A stretch of DNA of 5,771 nt from Lachnospiraceae bacterium (lineage in GTDB: Bacteria; Bacillota; Clostridia; Lachnospirales; Lachnospiraceae). The notes beneath the pieces are model-generated. The model had not been told where the DNA came from and did not search any database. It saw only the letters and a program-made list of their open reading frames with translations. Below, in pieces: positions 1 to 5,735 of this stretch (its first letter is position 1; the number at the start of each line of letters is the position of its first letter). The stretch is from assembly GCA_003519685.1 (NCBI GenBank), contig DOWG01000218.1, forward strand, positions 11,915 to 17,685, given 5' to 3'. A program made the translations under genes and the position numbers.

Positions 1-1151
1 ATCTGTTCTACATCCTTACTGGTTAACGGTACAAAGCTTCCCATGGTTCCGTTCTCGCCAAGGCCAAGCTTTGCAACCATTGCAGGTATATCCTCTTCCT
101 TCGCACCTAGTTCTCTGAAGTTAATCGGCATCCCGATGGAGGTCAGGAACTGTTTCAGGCGGTCAATTCCCTCCTGTGCTGTCACTTCCGGATTCTCAAA
201 GTTCATCTGGCAGCCCCATACTCTGACAGCGATTTGTGCAAAACGATTCACATTATGTTTATATACATAGGTCATCCAGGCAGGGAAAATTACCGCCAAG
301 CCCGCACCATGGGCAACGTCATATAATGCAGACAGTTCATGCTCAATTCCGTGGCTTGCCCAATCCTGACTGCGGCCCACACCTACAAGGTTATTATGGG
401 CTACCATACCGGCCCACATAATATTTGCTCTTGCTTCATAGTTATTCGGGTCTACAATTACTCTTGGGACCTCCTTAACCATGGTTAAAAGAACTGCTTC
501 GCATAAGCGGTCCGTAATTTCCACTTCTTTTGTATTCGTAAAATAGCGTTCAAATACATGAGCCATGATATCGGTTGCCCCTGCTGCGGTCTGATATGCA
601 GGTAAGGTCTGAGTAAGTGCCGGGTCAAGAATGGAGAAAACGGGTCTTAAGGCTTCCCCACCGGTACCTCTCTTTAACATTCCCTCTTCCTTCGTAATAA
701 CAGAATCTCCGGATCCCTCGCTGCCTGCTGCAGCTATGGTTAAGACAGTACCTACCGGTAAAGCTTCTGTGATCGGCTTTCCTTCATAGAATTCCCAGAA
801 ATCGCCGTCATACTTTACTCCTGCCGCAATTGCTTTTGCAGAATCAATTGTACTTCCGCCCCCGACAGCCAGAATAAAATCAACGCCTTCCTTCCGGCAC
901 AGATCAATTCCCTTGTATACCAATCCGCTCCTTGGGTTCGGTTGTACGCCGCCAAGCTCGGTAAAATCGATATTTTCTTTCTTAAGTGATTCCTTAACCC
1001 GGTCTAAGAGTCCGGAACGGACAACCGAACCTCCTCCGTAGTGTATCAGGACTTTACTCCCGCCGAAACGCTTTACATAATGACCGGCTTCCTTCTCGGT
1101 ATCTTTACCAAAGACAAAGTATGTCGGACTATAAAAAGTAAAATTATTCAT
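1..1151 (-). CDS. Iron-containing alcohol dehydrogenase, butanol dehydrogenase/YqhD-like (C-terminus cut by window edge)
   Basis: Predicted cytoplasmic NAD(P)H-dependent alcohol/aldehyde oxidoreductase of the group III metal-dependent ADH family, reducing aldehydes such as butyraldehyde to alcohols. Translating the minus strand from ATG at 1151 gives 383 residues with no stop before the edge. Relatives have about 387-390, so only a handful of residues are missing. Visible motifs are YGGGS (38-42) and VGGGSTIDSAK (96-106) for dinucleotide binding, and the four metal ligands Asp194, His198 (TDIMAH), His267 and His281 (HGIEHELSALYDVAHGAG). These fall at the same numbering as in E. coli YqhD. The usual AATGSE motif reads AAAGSE (141-145). 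The start is supported by AAAGGGG at 1159-1165, seven bases upstream. It is separated from the upstream protease gene by about 200 bases with its own -10-like box, so it is probably a separate transcript. The family is certain; the substrate and the choice of NADH or NADPH are not. Confidence 0.95.
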   Translation of the reverse strand, partial: MNNFTFYSPTYFVFGKDTEKEAGHYVKRFGGSKVLIHYGGGSVVRSGLLDRVKESLKKENIDFTELGGVQPNPRSGLVYKGIDLCRKEGVDFILAVGGGSTIDSAKAIAAGVKYDGDFWEFYEGKPITEALPVGTVLTIAAAGSEGSGDSVITKEEGMLKRGTGGEALRPVFSILDPALTQTLPAYQTAAGATDIMAHVFERYFTNTKEVEITDRLCEAVLLTMVKEVPRVIVDPNNYEARANIMWAGMVAHNNLVGVGRSQDWASHGIEHELSALYDVAHGAGLAVIFPAWMTYVYKHNVNRFAQIAVRVWGCQMNFENPEVTAQEGIDRLKQFLTSIGMPINFRELGAKEEDIPAMVAKLGLGENGTMGSFVPLTSKDVEQ

Positions 1152-1254
1152 ATATATTCCCCTTTCTATTTTTCAATTCGCCAATTCTCCGGCTTTTTAA
1201 TTATGTCTATAACGCATGTCATTTAACATCCGGCAACAATTTAACGATTTTCTC

Positions 1255-1260
1255 ATTATA
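1255..1260 (-). promoter_or_regulatory. Candidate -10 box for the alcohol dehydrogenase gene
   Basis: A perfect TATAAT on the minus strand lies about 100 bases upstream of the ADH start. No good -35 hexamer sits 16-18 bases further upstream: TTGCTG is there, but with a 20-base spacer. Between this box and the ribosome-binding site the sequence GTTAAAT is repeated directly with an 18-base period (1221-1227 and 1239-1245, minus strand), which could be an operator. The assignment rests on the -10 match and the position only. Confidence 0.35.
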
Positions 1261-1352
1261 AGGATAAGCATACTCAATTACAGCAAAAATTACCATGGAT
1301 TCAACATATCTTTTTCATGTACTTTCTCATAATTTTTTTCGGGTATTTACCA

Positions 1353-2318
1353 TCAGGATAGGACAATACCTCTTACCATTATGGTAAGGCAGATCAATAG
1401 AAAGAGTATTGCACCGGCATTGAGCAGATAGGTTGATTTTTTTGGTACGGATACTTCTCCCGGCTCCAGGACAATTTTCTTTTTAACACCCACGAACACA
1501 ATAAATAGCACAATGCCTGCGGTTATGGAAGCAATTACCCATATCCCCAACAGCGTAATCAATACAAGATTTCCTTCTCTTACTGCCATAGGCGCTAAAG
1601 TTGCCCCTATGGTATTGACTATAATATGTAATAGGATGGAGTATCGAATTGTATTGGTCCTAAGTGTAACGTAGGCAAATATGATGCCCAAAGCAGCTGC
1701 ATAAAAAATTTGTGCCAGATTCATATGAAACAGACCGAAAGCAATACCCGTTATTAAGATAGCAGGCAGATCCCCAAATCGACGAACCTTATTTAATAAT
1801 ATTTTTCGAAAAATAATTTCCTCAACAATTGGTGCTCCAATGGAGGTATATAAGAAGGTTATGAAAGGATTTCCTTCAAAGACAGCATTCATAGCCGGAT
1901 TTATCAGGTCTCCTCCCTTAATCACTGAAATGATAAAATTAATAAATACACTAAAGAAGTTCGTAATATACATGGTTGCCGCACTGATGAAAAGGATGAT
2001 AAAGAATTGAGACACCTTTAGCTTCTGAACCGGTTTCTTTTTTGAATCCGGAATATTTTTCGTTAATATATAAAATACCGGAAGCCCGACTCCATACATT
2101 GATACTGCTGTGAGTATCCAGACATACCAGTCTGATTTCTGAAATTCTGGAATAACATTTTTTATAAGATTACTTAAAATTACTTGTGACAGCAGAATAG
2201 CGGCCGCCATCAACGATAACGCCAGACCTACTCCGCTTATTATCTTCTTAACATTTACCTCCGTTTGTTCCCTGCCTTCCGGCTCCAATTGGGTTTCATA
2301 AAATCCGTTATTATCCAT
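1353..2318 (-). CDS. CPBP family intramembrane metalloprotease (CAAX protease / Abi-like)
   Basis: Multi-pass membrane protein of the CPBP (Rce1/Abi) family. Family members cleave within or next to membranes; bacterial ones have been linked to prenyl-type processing, bacteriocin immunity or peptide maturation, and the substrate here is unknown. The chosen ATG gives 321 residues. Signature motifs, numbered from that start, are EEIIFRK with Glu166, Glu167 and Arg171; FGLFHMN with His198; and HIIVN with His231 and Asn235. About eight hydrophobic segments are visible, at roughly 27-52, 63-85, 103-133, 150-165, 185-215, 225-245, 250-278 and 296-318. Start choice: the frame extends upstream to an ATG at 2369 and another at 2339. 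The ATG at 2318 has AGAGG five bases upstream, at the same offset as in the homologous leader before the carboxypeptidase gene. The carboxypeptidase gene ends 99 bases upstream with no visible terminator, so co-transcription is likely. Confidence 0.9.
   Translation of the reverse strand: MDNNGFYETQLEPEGREQTEVNVKKIISGVGLALSLMAAAILLSQVILSNLIKNVIPEFQKSDWYVWILTAVSMYGVGLPVFYILTKNIPDSKKKPVQKLKVSQFFIILFISAATMYITNFFSVFINFIISVIKGGDLINPAMNAVFEGNPFITFLYTSIGAPIVEEIIFRKILLNKVRRFGDLPAILITGIAFGLFHMNLAQIFYAAALGIIFAYVTLRTNTIRYSILLHIIVNTIGATLAPMAVREGNLVLITLLGIWVIASITAGIVLFIVFVGVKKKIVLEPGEVSVPKKSTYLLNAGAILFLLICLTIMVRGIVLS
1372..1388. repeat. 17-bp perfect inverted repeat at the 3' end of the CPBP gene
   Basis: CTTACCAT and ATGGTAAG form 8-bp arms around a single central base. 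The palindrome lies inside the last codons of the CPBP protease gene. Further TTACCAT half-sites occur at 1290-1296 and 1347-1353, in the gap leading to the ADH gene. It could be a binding site for a dimeric regulator or a chance palindrome. There is no U-tract, so it is not a canonical terminator. Confidence 0.4.
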
Positions 2319-2323
2319 CTTTA

Positions 2324-2372
2324 CCTCTTTCCTGCGCATTTCACACTCTCTTCCATTTTCTTTGCGCATAAT
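2324..2372 (-). repeat. Bipartite GCGCA leader repeat, copy 2 (upstream of the CPBP gene)
   Basis: On the minus strand this holds block 1, ATTATGCGCAAAGAA (2372-2358), and block 2, GCGCAGGAAAGAGG (2337-2324). Block 2 contains the ribosome-binding AGAGG and ends five bases before the ATG at 2318. Both blocks recur with one mismatch each before the carboxypeptidase gene at 3751-3721, where block 2 ends four bases before the start. In this copy the blocks are 20 bases apart; in the other copy they are two bases apart. The match supports 2318 as the true start and 2324-2372 as untranslated leader rather than coding sequence. Confidence 0.6.
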
Positions 2373-2417
2373 ATTTCTGTTTTCCCTTTATTGATTTGAG
2401 TGTCATAAGTCATATCT

Positions 2418-3716
2418 TTATTCTAATCCATATTTCAGTAGTTTGGTTGCATCCTCAAATCTACCGGAAGAGGAGGAATTCATAATTACACATAAAGCTT
2501 TCTTCCCGCCGTTACTGGCCGCCGCTATAATGCATTTGCCTGCCATCGTGCTGGTACCGGTTTTTAATCCGATCGCCCTGGAATAATATCTTGGACTGTT
2601 TCTATTTATTAAGGAATTCGTATTTTCCCATGTGATGTCTTCTCCACTGGCAAATACATTTCGTGATATGCTCTTCTGGCTGATTTCCATAATGGTTTCA
2701 TTTTGCAATGCAGCCAGCCCGATGAATCCCATATCCAATGCGGTCGTATATTGACCGAGTGCATCATACCCATCCGGTGTTTTAAAGCAGGAATTTTTCA
2801 CCCCTATTTTTTTGGCTTTCTGGTTCATCAGCCTTGTAAATGCAAGGATCGCCTCTTCTTTGGAGGCCTCTTCATTTTTTAACGATTTTCTTCCAACATA
2901 GGCTGCTGCCGCATATGCGGCATCATTTCCGGAGGGAAGAAGCATTCCCTCTAATAAATTTCGTATGGTGAGAATCTGTCCCTGCTTAATGTTCGCTTTT
3001 GATGAATCCGAAGCTATCATGGTTATTTCATCGCCAATTGTCACCTCTTCATCCTCTCTGCACCAATCCAGTGTGACCAGGCATGTTAAGAGTTTGGCCG
3101 TACTTGCAGGAAATACCGCTTCGATTGGATTCTTATAATATAGAACTTCCCTGGTATCCGCATCGAAAAGGATTGCCGCCTCTGCCTGTAAAGTAAGGTC
3201 CGGATTATCAATATCCAGCATTGTTTCAATCTTACTATCATAAACCATCTCCGGAATGTAGGCTTTATAATCCACTTCATTACAGTCGTTGATCAGCTGA
3301 AGCTCCGGTGCGGTAAGCAGCGAGCCTCCCAGCGTATTGGCAGCACCCTCTATGTTCTCTTGCTGAATAGATGAAATACTTGCGGAGGAAGCATTCTCAT
3401 CGATACGGCTGCCGTCCGCCAAAGCATCTCCTGCTGCCGTATTCTTCTCTGCTCCTTCTTTCCCAGCCGTCTCCGGCGAAGAATTCACTTCCGGTTTTTT
3501 TTCAGAAGTGCTCGAATTTACCGCCAGCCGTGGTTCTTCTATATCTGCATTTTTCTGTATATTCTTACGGGAAGCATCATCTTTTGTAAAATCAGTTTGA
3601 TTCTCTTCTATACCGCCTTTGACTCCCTGGTCCATCATATAGTTGACACTAACAAATAAACCGCCGGATATCAAAAAGCCAAAAAGAATTAGCCCCAGTA
3701 TTTTTTTCCTTCTCAT
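2418..3716 (-). CDS. Serine-type D-Ala-D-Ala carboxypeptidase (PBP5/DacF-like, peptidase S11), membrane-anchored
   Basis: Penicillin-binding protein that removes the terminal D-Ala from peptidoglycan stem peptides outside the membrane, limiting cross-linking. It has 432 residues. A short basic start (MRRKK) is followed by one hydrophobic segment at about 6-26, acting as signal or anchor. A hydrophilic linker at about 30-135, rich in Ser, Ala, Glu, Asn and Lys, precedes the S11 catalytic domain at about 150-432. All three active-site motifs are intact: SxxK as Ser205-Thr-Ala-Lys208, SxN as Ser262-Gly-Asn264, and KTG at 385-387. The protein ends right after the catalytic domain. It lacks the C-terminal beta domain and amphipathic tail with which classical DacA/DacF proteins attach, so tethering must come from the N-terminal segment. 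AGGAG lies just two bases before the ATG at 3716 (GAGG four bases before), within the shared leader repeat. The CPBP gene follows, probably in the same operon. The family is certain; the exact dac paralogue is not. Confidence 0.93.
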   Translation of the reverse strand: MRRKKILGLILFGFLISGGLFVSVNYMMDQGVKGGIEENQTDFTKDDASRKNIQKNADIEEPRLAVNSSTSEKKPEVNSSPETAGKEGAEKNTAAGDALADGSRIDENASSASISSIQQENIEGAANTLGGSLLTAPELQLINDCNEVDYKAYIPEMVYDSKIETMLDIDNPDLTLQAEAAILFDADTREVLYYKNPIEAVFPASTAKLLTCLVTLDWCREDEEVTIGDEITMIASDSSKANIKQGQILTIRNLLEGMLLPSGNDAAYAAAAYVGRKSLKNEEASKEEAILAFTRLMNQKAKKIGVKNSCFKTPDGYDALGQYTTALDMGFIGLAALQNETIMEISQKSISRNVFASGEDITWENTNSLINRNSPRYYSRAIGLKTGTSTMAGKCIIAAASNGGKKALCVIMNSSSSGRFEDATKLLKYGLE

Positions 3717-3748
3717 TTCTCCTCATTCCTGCGCTGTTCTCTGCGCAT
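3713..3748 (-). other. Possible 11-codon leader ORF overlapping the carboxypeptidase start
   Basis: ATG at 3748 opens a short frame encoding MRREQRRNEEK. Its TGA overlaps the carboxypeptidase ATG in an ATGA arrangement (3716-3713), the classic layout for translational coupling. There is no Shine-Dalgarno sequence before the short ORF. Its coding bases are also the conserved leader repeat and the carboxypeptidase ribosome-binding site, so it may be a by-product of that repeat. The peptide resembles the in-frame extension upstream of the CPBP start (MRKENGRECEMRRKEVK). Confidence 0.25.
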
Positions 3749-3751
3749 AAT
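3721..3751 (-). repeat. Bipartite GCGCA leader repeat, copy 1 (upstream of the carboxypeptidase gene)
   Basis: Minus-strand block 1 is ATTATGCGCAGAGAA (3751-3737) and block 2 is GCGCAGGAATGAGG (3734-3721). Block 2 supplies the ribosome-binding site of the carboxypeptidase gene. The same two blocks, at 14/15 and 13/14 identity, precede the CPBP gene. The sharing suggests either duplication of a leader or a common translational or transcriptional control site. Confidence 0.6.
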
Positions 3752-3765
3752 TAAGTTTGTGGGTG

Positions 3766-3970
3766 GTTACTGTTCACACCCCCAATAAAGTCTATAATAT
3801 GATTCCGACAAATGATAGCCGATAAGGAGTATTTGCATTCGTCGGTACTTTGGCTCCGTATTTTGGAGCCTTATGTACCGCTACGTAATGCAACTAAGCG
3901 AAAGCGTCTCCGAATCGGATATATTTGTCGAAATCATAACATGGTATACATGGTGGGTGTGAATCGTAAC
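3766..3970. mobile_element. Large imperfect palindrome, MITE-like element or giant hairpin
   Basis: About 205 bases fold on themselves along most of their length. The outer arms are GTTAC plus TTCACACCC (3766-3781) against GGGTGTGAA plus GTAAC (3955-3970). The next arm is 3799-3813 (ATGATTCCGACAAAT) against 3923-3937, pairing 14 of 15. These two blocks keep an identical register across a diverged 17-base stretch. Then come CCGAT/ATCGG (3819-3823, 3914-3918), GGAG/CTCC (3826-3829, 3908-3911), TTGCATT/AATGCAA (3833-3839, 3887-3893), CGGTAC/GTACCG (3843-3848, 3875-3880) and the apical GGCTCC/GGAGCC (3852-3857, 3865-3870) with a 7-base loop. It has no ORF of note and sits in an intergenic gap, which fits a non-autonomous inverted-repeat element. 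TGTGG occurs on both sides (3758-3762, 3971-3975), but no clean target duplication abuts both ends. If transcribed with the carboxypeptidase gene it would be a long structured 5' leader. Confidence 0.6.
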
Positions 3971-3999
3971 TGTGGATAACAAAAAACCGAGTTATTGAA

Positions 4000-4030
4000 T
4001 AAGGACGTTATTTCGGAAGTAACGTCCTTA
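4000..4030 (-). terminator. Strong stem-loop after the LiaF-DUF4097 pair, probable terminator
   Basis: TAAGGACGTTA (4000-4010) pairs perfectly with TAACGTCCTTA (4020-4030). The stem continues through a G-T and two A-T pairs to a CGG loop, about 14 pairs in all. It lies about 118 bases past the DUF4097 stop. On the minus strand a T6 run follows only about 13 bases after the stem, and on the plus strand the following sequence is T-rich but interrupted. It is therefore not a textbook rho-independent terminator in either direction. An alternative is a 5' mRNA-stabilising hairpin for the carboxypeptidase transcript. Confidence 0.5.
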
Positions 4031-4034
4031 AGTT

Positions 4035-4064
4035 ATTCTATCTTATTTTATTATTTGTATTCAA
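4035..4064 (-). promoter_or_regulatory. Candidate sigma-A promoter reading toward the carboxypeptidase gene
   Basis: Minus-strand TTGAAT (4064-4059) and TAGAAT (4040-4035) are separated by 18 bases. They match the consensus hexamers at 4 of 6 and 5 of 6 positions. The predicted transcript would begin at about 4028, in the stem-loop, and would carry the palindrome in a leader of about 310 bases before the carboxypeptidase start. The surroundings are very AT-rich, so a chance match is possible. Confidence 0.3.
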
Positions 4065-4147
4065 AGAATGCAAGAATTATCCGAAAGTTATTTGATAATA
4101 TTTGTAAAACAGGAGAAAATAGGTCCAAATAAGCAAGTTTTCATTCA

Positions 4148-5017
4148 TTACCTGGTAAAATTGATATCAACATCGCCAATTCCGCCATCAATTTCAATAA
4201 AGGAGGAAGCATCATTATCCTTACGATAGTCCTTCGATATACGTTTCCCGTTCAAGCGGACCTTTCCTAAGCCAGACTGGATATCCAGATTGTAATCTTC
4301 TTCACGGGCATCAATTTCAAGATCAACATTGCCGATGCCACAGTCAATTTTATTTTTACCAAGCAATATGCCACCAATCCGTACATTACCGACACCGCAG
4401 TCAATATCCATATTCCTAAAGTTCACATTGGTAAATGATACCGAGCCTGCGCCTCCATCCAGAATTGCCTCATTTGCTGTTATGCTGTCCCCCTCTATAT
4501 TACCTGCGCCGGCGTTGACAACGAGCTTATCTGCCTGAAAGCTGTCCATTCGAACCTTACCGGCTCCGGTATCAATCGCAACATCGTTCAGTTGACAATC
4601 TGCCGGGAGGTATAAGGTAATGTTGGAATTGAATTTTTTATTCGTATTATAGTGAAACCAGAGAAAATTAAAATCTCTATTCTTTTCACGCAGAATAAGT
4701 GTTCCTTTCCCGGTAACCTTCATTTCGAAATTTTCGGTAACGTCATCGGCTTCCACCCGGAAACCCTCTCCCTGTGTTATCGTTAGATTACCGGAGGCAA
4801 TATCAATATCCAGGCTTCTTACCCCCGTAAAATCCTCACTTTTATTAACGGCAACCGTATCCTGAAGATCATGACGGTCATAGCGATAAATCAAATCGCC
4901 CGATACTAAGGAGACAACGGATAACGCCGCATTTGCAATGCCCGTTATAATCCCGACCGCCAGAAGAATTGCAAATGCAACAGCGCAGTATTTAATTACT
5001 TTTTGAAAGCTGCTCAT
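4148..5017 (-). CDS. DUF4097 beta-strand-repeat protein, membrane-anchored (toastrack-type)
   Basis: A 289-residue protein with one hydrophobic segment at about 11-38 and an extracytoplasmic region built of short beta repeats. Seven GxG rungs are visible: TGAGKVRM (150), NAGAGNIEG (168), DGGAGSVSF (187), DCGVGNVRI (206), DCGIGNVDL (225), SGLGKVRL (248) and DGGIGDVDI (277), spaced about 19-29 residues. This is the pattern of the DUF4097/toastrack group, adhesin-like stacked-strand domains tied to envelope-stress systems. No enzymatic residues are recognisable and the molecular function is unknown. Its ATG overlaps the stop of the LiaF-like gene (ATGA, 5017-5014). The nearest Shine-Dalgarno sequence, GGAGG at 5030-5034, is 12 bases away, inside the upstream gene's FGGI codons, so translation is probably coupled. 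The family is confident; the role is inferred from its partner. Confidence 0.9.
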   Translation of the reverse strand: MSSFQKVIKYCAVAFAILLAVGIITGIANAALSVVSLVSGDLIYRYDRHDLQDTVAVNKSEDFTGVRSLDIDIASGNLTITQGEGFRVEADDVTENFEMKVTGKGTLILREKNRDFNFLWFHYNTNKKFNSNITLYLPADCQLNDVAIDTGAGKVRMDSFQADKLVVNAGAGNIEGDSITANEAILDGGAGSVSFTNVNFRNMDIDCGVGNVRIGGILLGKNKIDCGIGNVDLEIDAREEDYNLDIQSGLGKVRLNGKRISKDYRKDNDASSFIEIDGGIGDVDINFTR

Positions 5018-5724
5018 TTAATATCAATACCTCCAAACATACAAGTTGAGTTCAGATATATCGTAGGTGCATTGGCATCTGCATATTGTTCCGCTTTATT
5101 ACTTACACCTCCGAAGATGGGAACATTATTAACTCGGATACGAACATTTCTTGGTACAAAGATATCGATTCCTGCGAAGATAGCACTTGCATTTATCTCT
5201 ACGTCATGCTGCAAATTAACATCACGAAGATCAAGTACGATGGAGCCGAAGATTGCATTTAGGGTTGTTCCGTTGAAATCATTCTCCGCATGCACCTTAT
5301 TACTGCTAAAGATTGCCGTATATTCGGACCGGTTTCCCGATGCATGGTAAGATCCCGTCTGTCCATCTGCATTATCCTTATAGGCGTACTCCTCATTGTG
5401 AATTGTCTTCCGGAAGGCGCTTTGAAATAAAAGCCGGAGACCAATAAAGATTAAAATGGCAGGGACAATTAATTTCATAACATTAAAGTCGAAAACATCA
5501 TAATGAGACACCAGCAGCAGGATACCTATAATAAATCCCATCGTTGATCCCACTCCGAACCCTGACTGTATCATGCTGATAAAGCAGGGAATGATAATCA
5601 GTAACGTCCACCAGCCAGGAAAGAAAAGCTCAAAATTCCAGTGAAATAATACATTTCCGGCAAATCCTATACCGATCGCAATGAAGAATAATCCCCATAA
5701 AACATTGGTAAGTTTGTTTCTCAT
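5014..5724 (-). CDS. LiaF-like four-TM cell-envelope stress protein (DUF5668 plus LiaF C-terminal domain)
   Basis: A 236-residue membrane protein. Four hydrophobic segments (about 5-26, 37-53, 57-75 and 82-103) include the PGWWTLLIIIPC signature (36-47) of the LiaI/LiaF transmembrane region. A hydrophilic linker (about 105-132) leads to a beta-rich C-terminal domain with repeated hydrophobic strands: TAIF (136), NAIFGSIVLDL (156), SAIFAGIDIF (180), VPIFGGV (201) and MFGGIDIK (229-236). In Bacillus, LiaF inhibits the LiaRS two-component system that answers cell-wall antibiotics. No histidine kinase or response regulator is in the window, so that link is by family only. Start: an in-frame GTG lies at 5745, but the ATG at 5724 has GGGAGG (5730-5735) five bases upstream and begins MRNK directly before the first TM helix. 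It overlaps the downstream DUF4097 gene by four bases. Confidence 0.9.
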   Translation of the reverse strand: MRNKLTNVLWGLFFIAIGIGFAGNVLFHWNFELFFPGWWTLLIIIPCFISMIQSGFGVGSTMGFIIGILLLVSHYDVFDFNVMKLIVPAILIFIGLRLLFQSAFRKTIHNEEYAYKDNADGQTGSYHASGNRSEYTAIFSSNKVHAENDFNGTTLNAIFGSIVLDLRDVNLQHDVEINASAIFAGIDIFVPRNVRIRVNNVPIFGGVSNKAEQYADANAPTIYLNSTCMFGGIDIK

Positions 5725-5729
5725 AGAAA

Positions 5730-5735
5730 CCTCCC
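5730..5735 (-). promoter_or_regulatory. Ribosome-binding site that fixes the LiaF-like start
   Basis: GGGAGG on the minus strand is spaced five bases from the ATG at 5724. It lies inside the frame that would extend to the upstream GTG at 5745, which argues against that GTG as the start. Only 36 bases remain between this site and the window edge, so the promoter or any upstream operon partner is out of view. Confidence 0.75.

Larger units (their letters stand above)
3717..4147. other. 431-base intergenic region between the DUF4097 and carboxypeptidase genes
   Basis: No credible protein-coding gene is seen on either strand. Read leftward, it holds an AT-rich stretch after the DUF4097 stop (4147-4065), a promoter-like pair of boxes (4064-4035), a strong hairpin (4030-4000), a 29-base gap with a T6 run on the minus strand (3981-3986), the large palindrome (3970-3766), and the GCGCA leader repeat carrying the carboxypeptidase ribosome-binding site. 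A TATTAT (minus strand, about 3795-3800) inside the left palindrome arm could also act as a -10 box, but it has no convincing -35. Confidence 0.7.

Noticed and set aside
43..421. Plus-strand ORFs at 43-270 and 236-421
   Set aside because: Both are antisense to the well-supported ADH gene, whose motifs and metal ligands are intact. The translations show no domain character.
1221..1245. Rex-type redox operator upstream of the ADH gene
   Set aside because: The stretch TTGTTGCCGGATGTTAAA resembles the Rex palindrome in only one half. The second half lacks the TTAACAA arrangement.
1330..1350. Poly-A/T tract with GGTA/TACC as a terminator for the CPBP gene
   Set aside because: On the transcribed minus strand the tract is A-rich, not U-rich, and the stem is only about four to six pairs.
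2319..2369. Upstream ATG at 2369 as the CPBP start (338 residues)
   Set aside because: The extension is charged, low in complexity, made of the leader repeat, and has no well-spaced Shine-Dalgarno sequence. The ATG at 2318 does.
3371..3589. Plus-strand 72-residue ORF
   Set aside because: Antisense to the low-complexity linker of the carboxypeptidase. Its Ser/Leu/Pro richness mirrors that composition.
3758..3975. TGTGG target-site duplication flanking the palindrome
   Set aside because: The right copy abuts the terminal repeat but the left copy is separated from it by three bases, so a clean duplication cannot be claimed.
5003..5350. Plus-strand 115-residue ORF across the LiaF/DUF4097 junction
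   Set aside because: Antisense to conserved LiaF C-terminal motifs, and no ribosome-binding site or family signature was seen.
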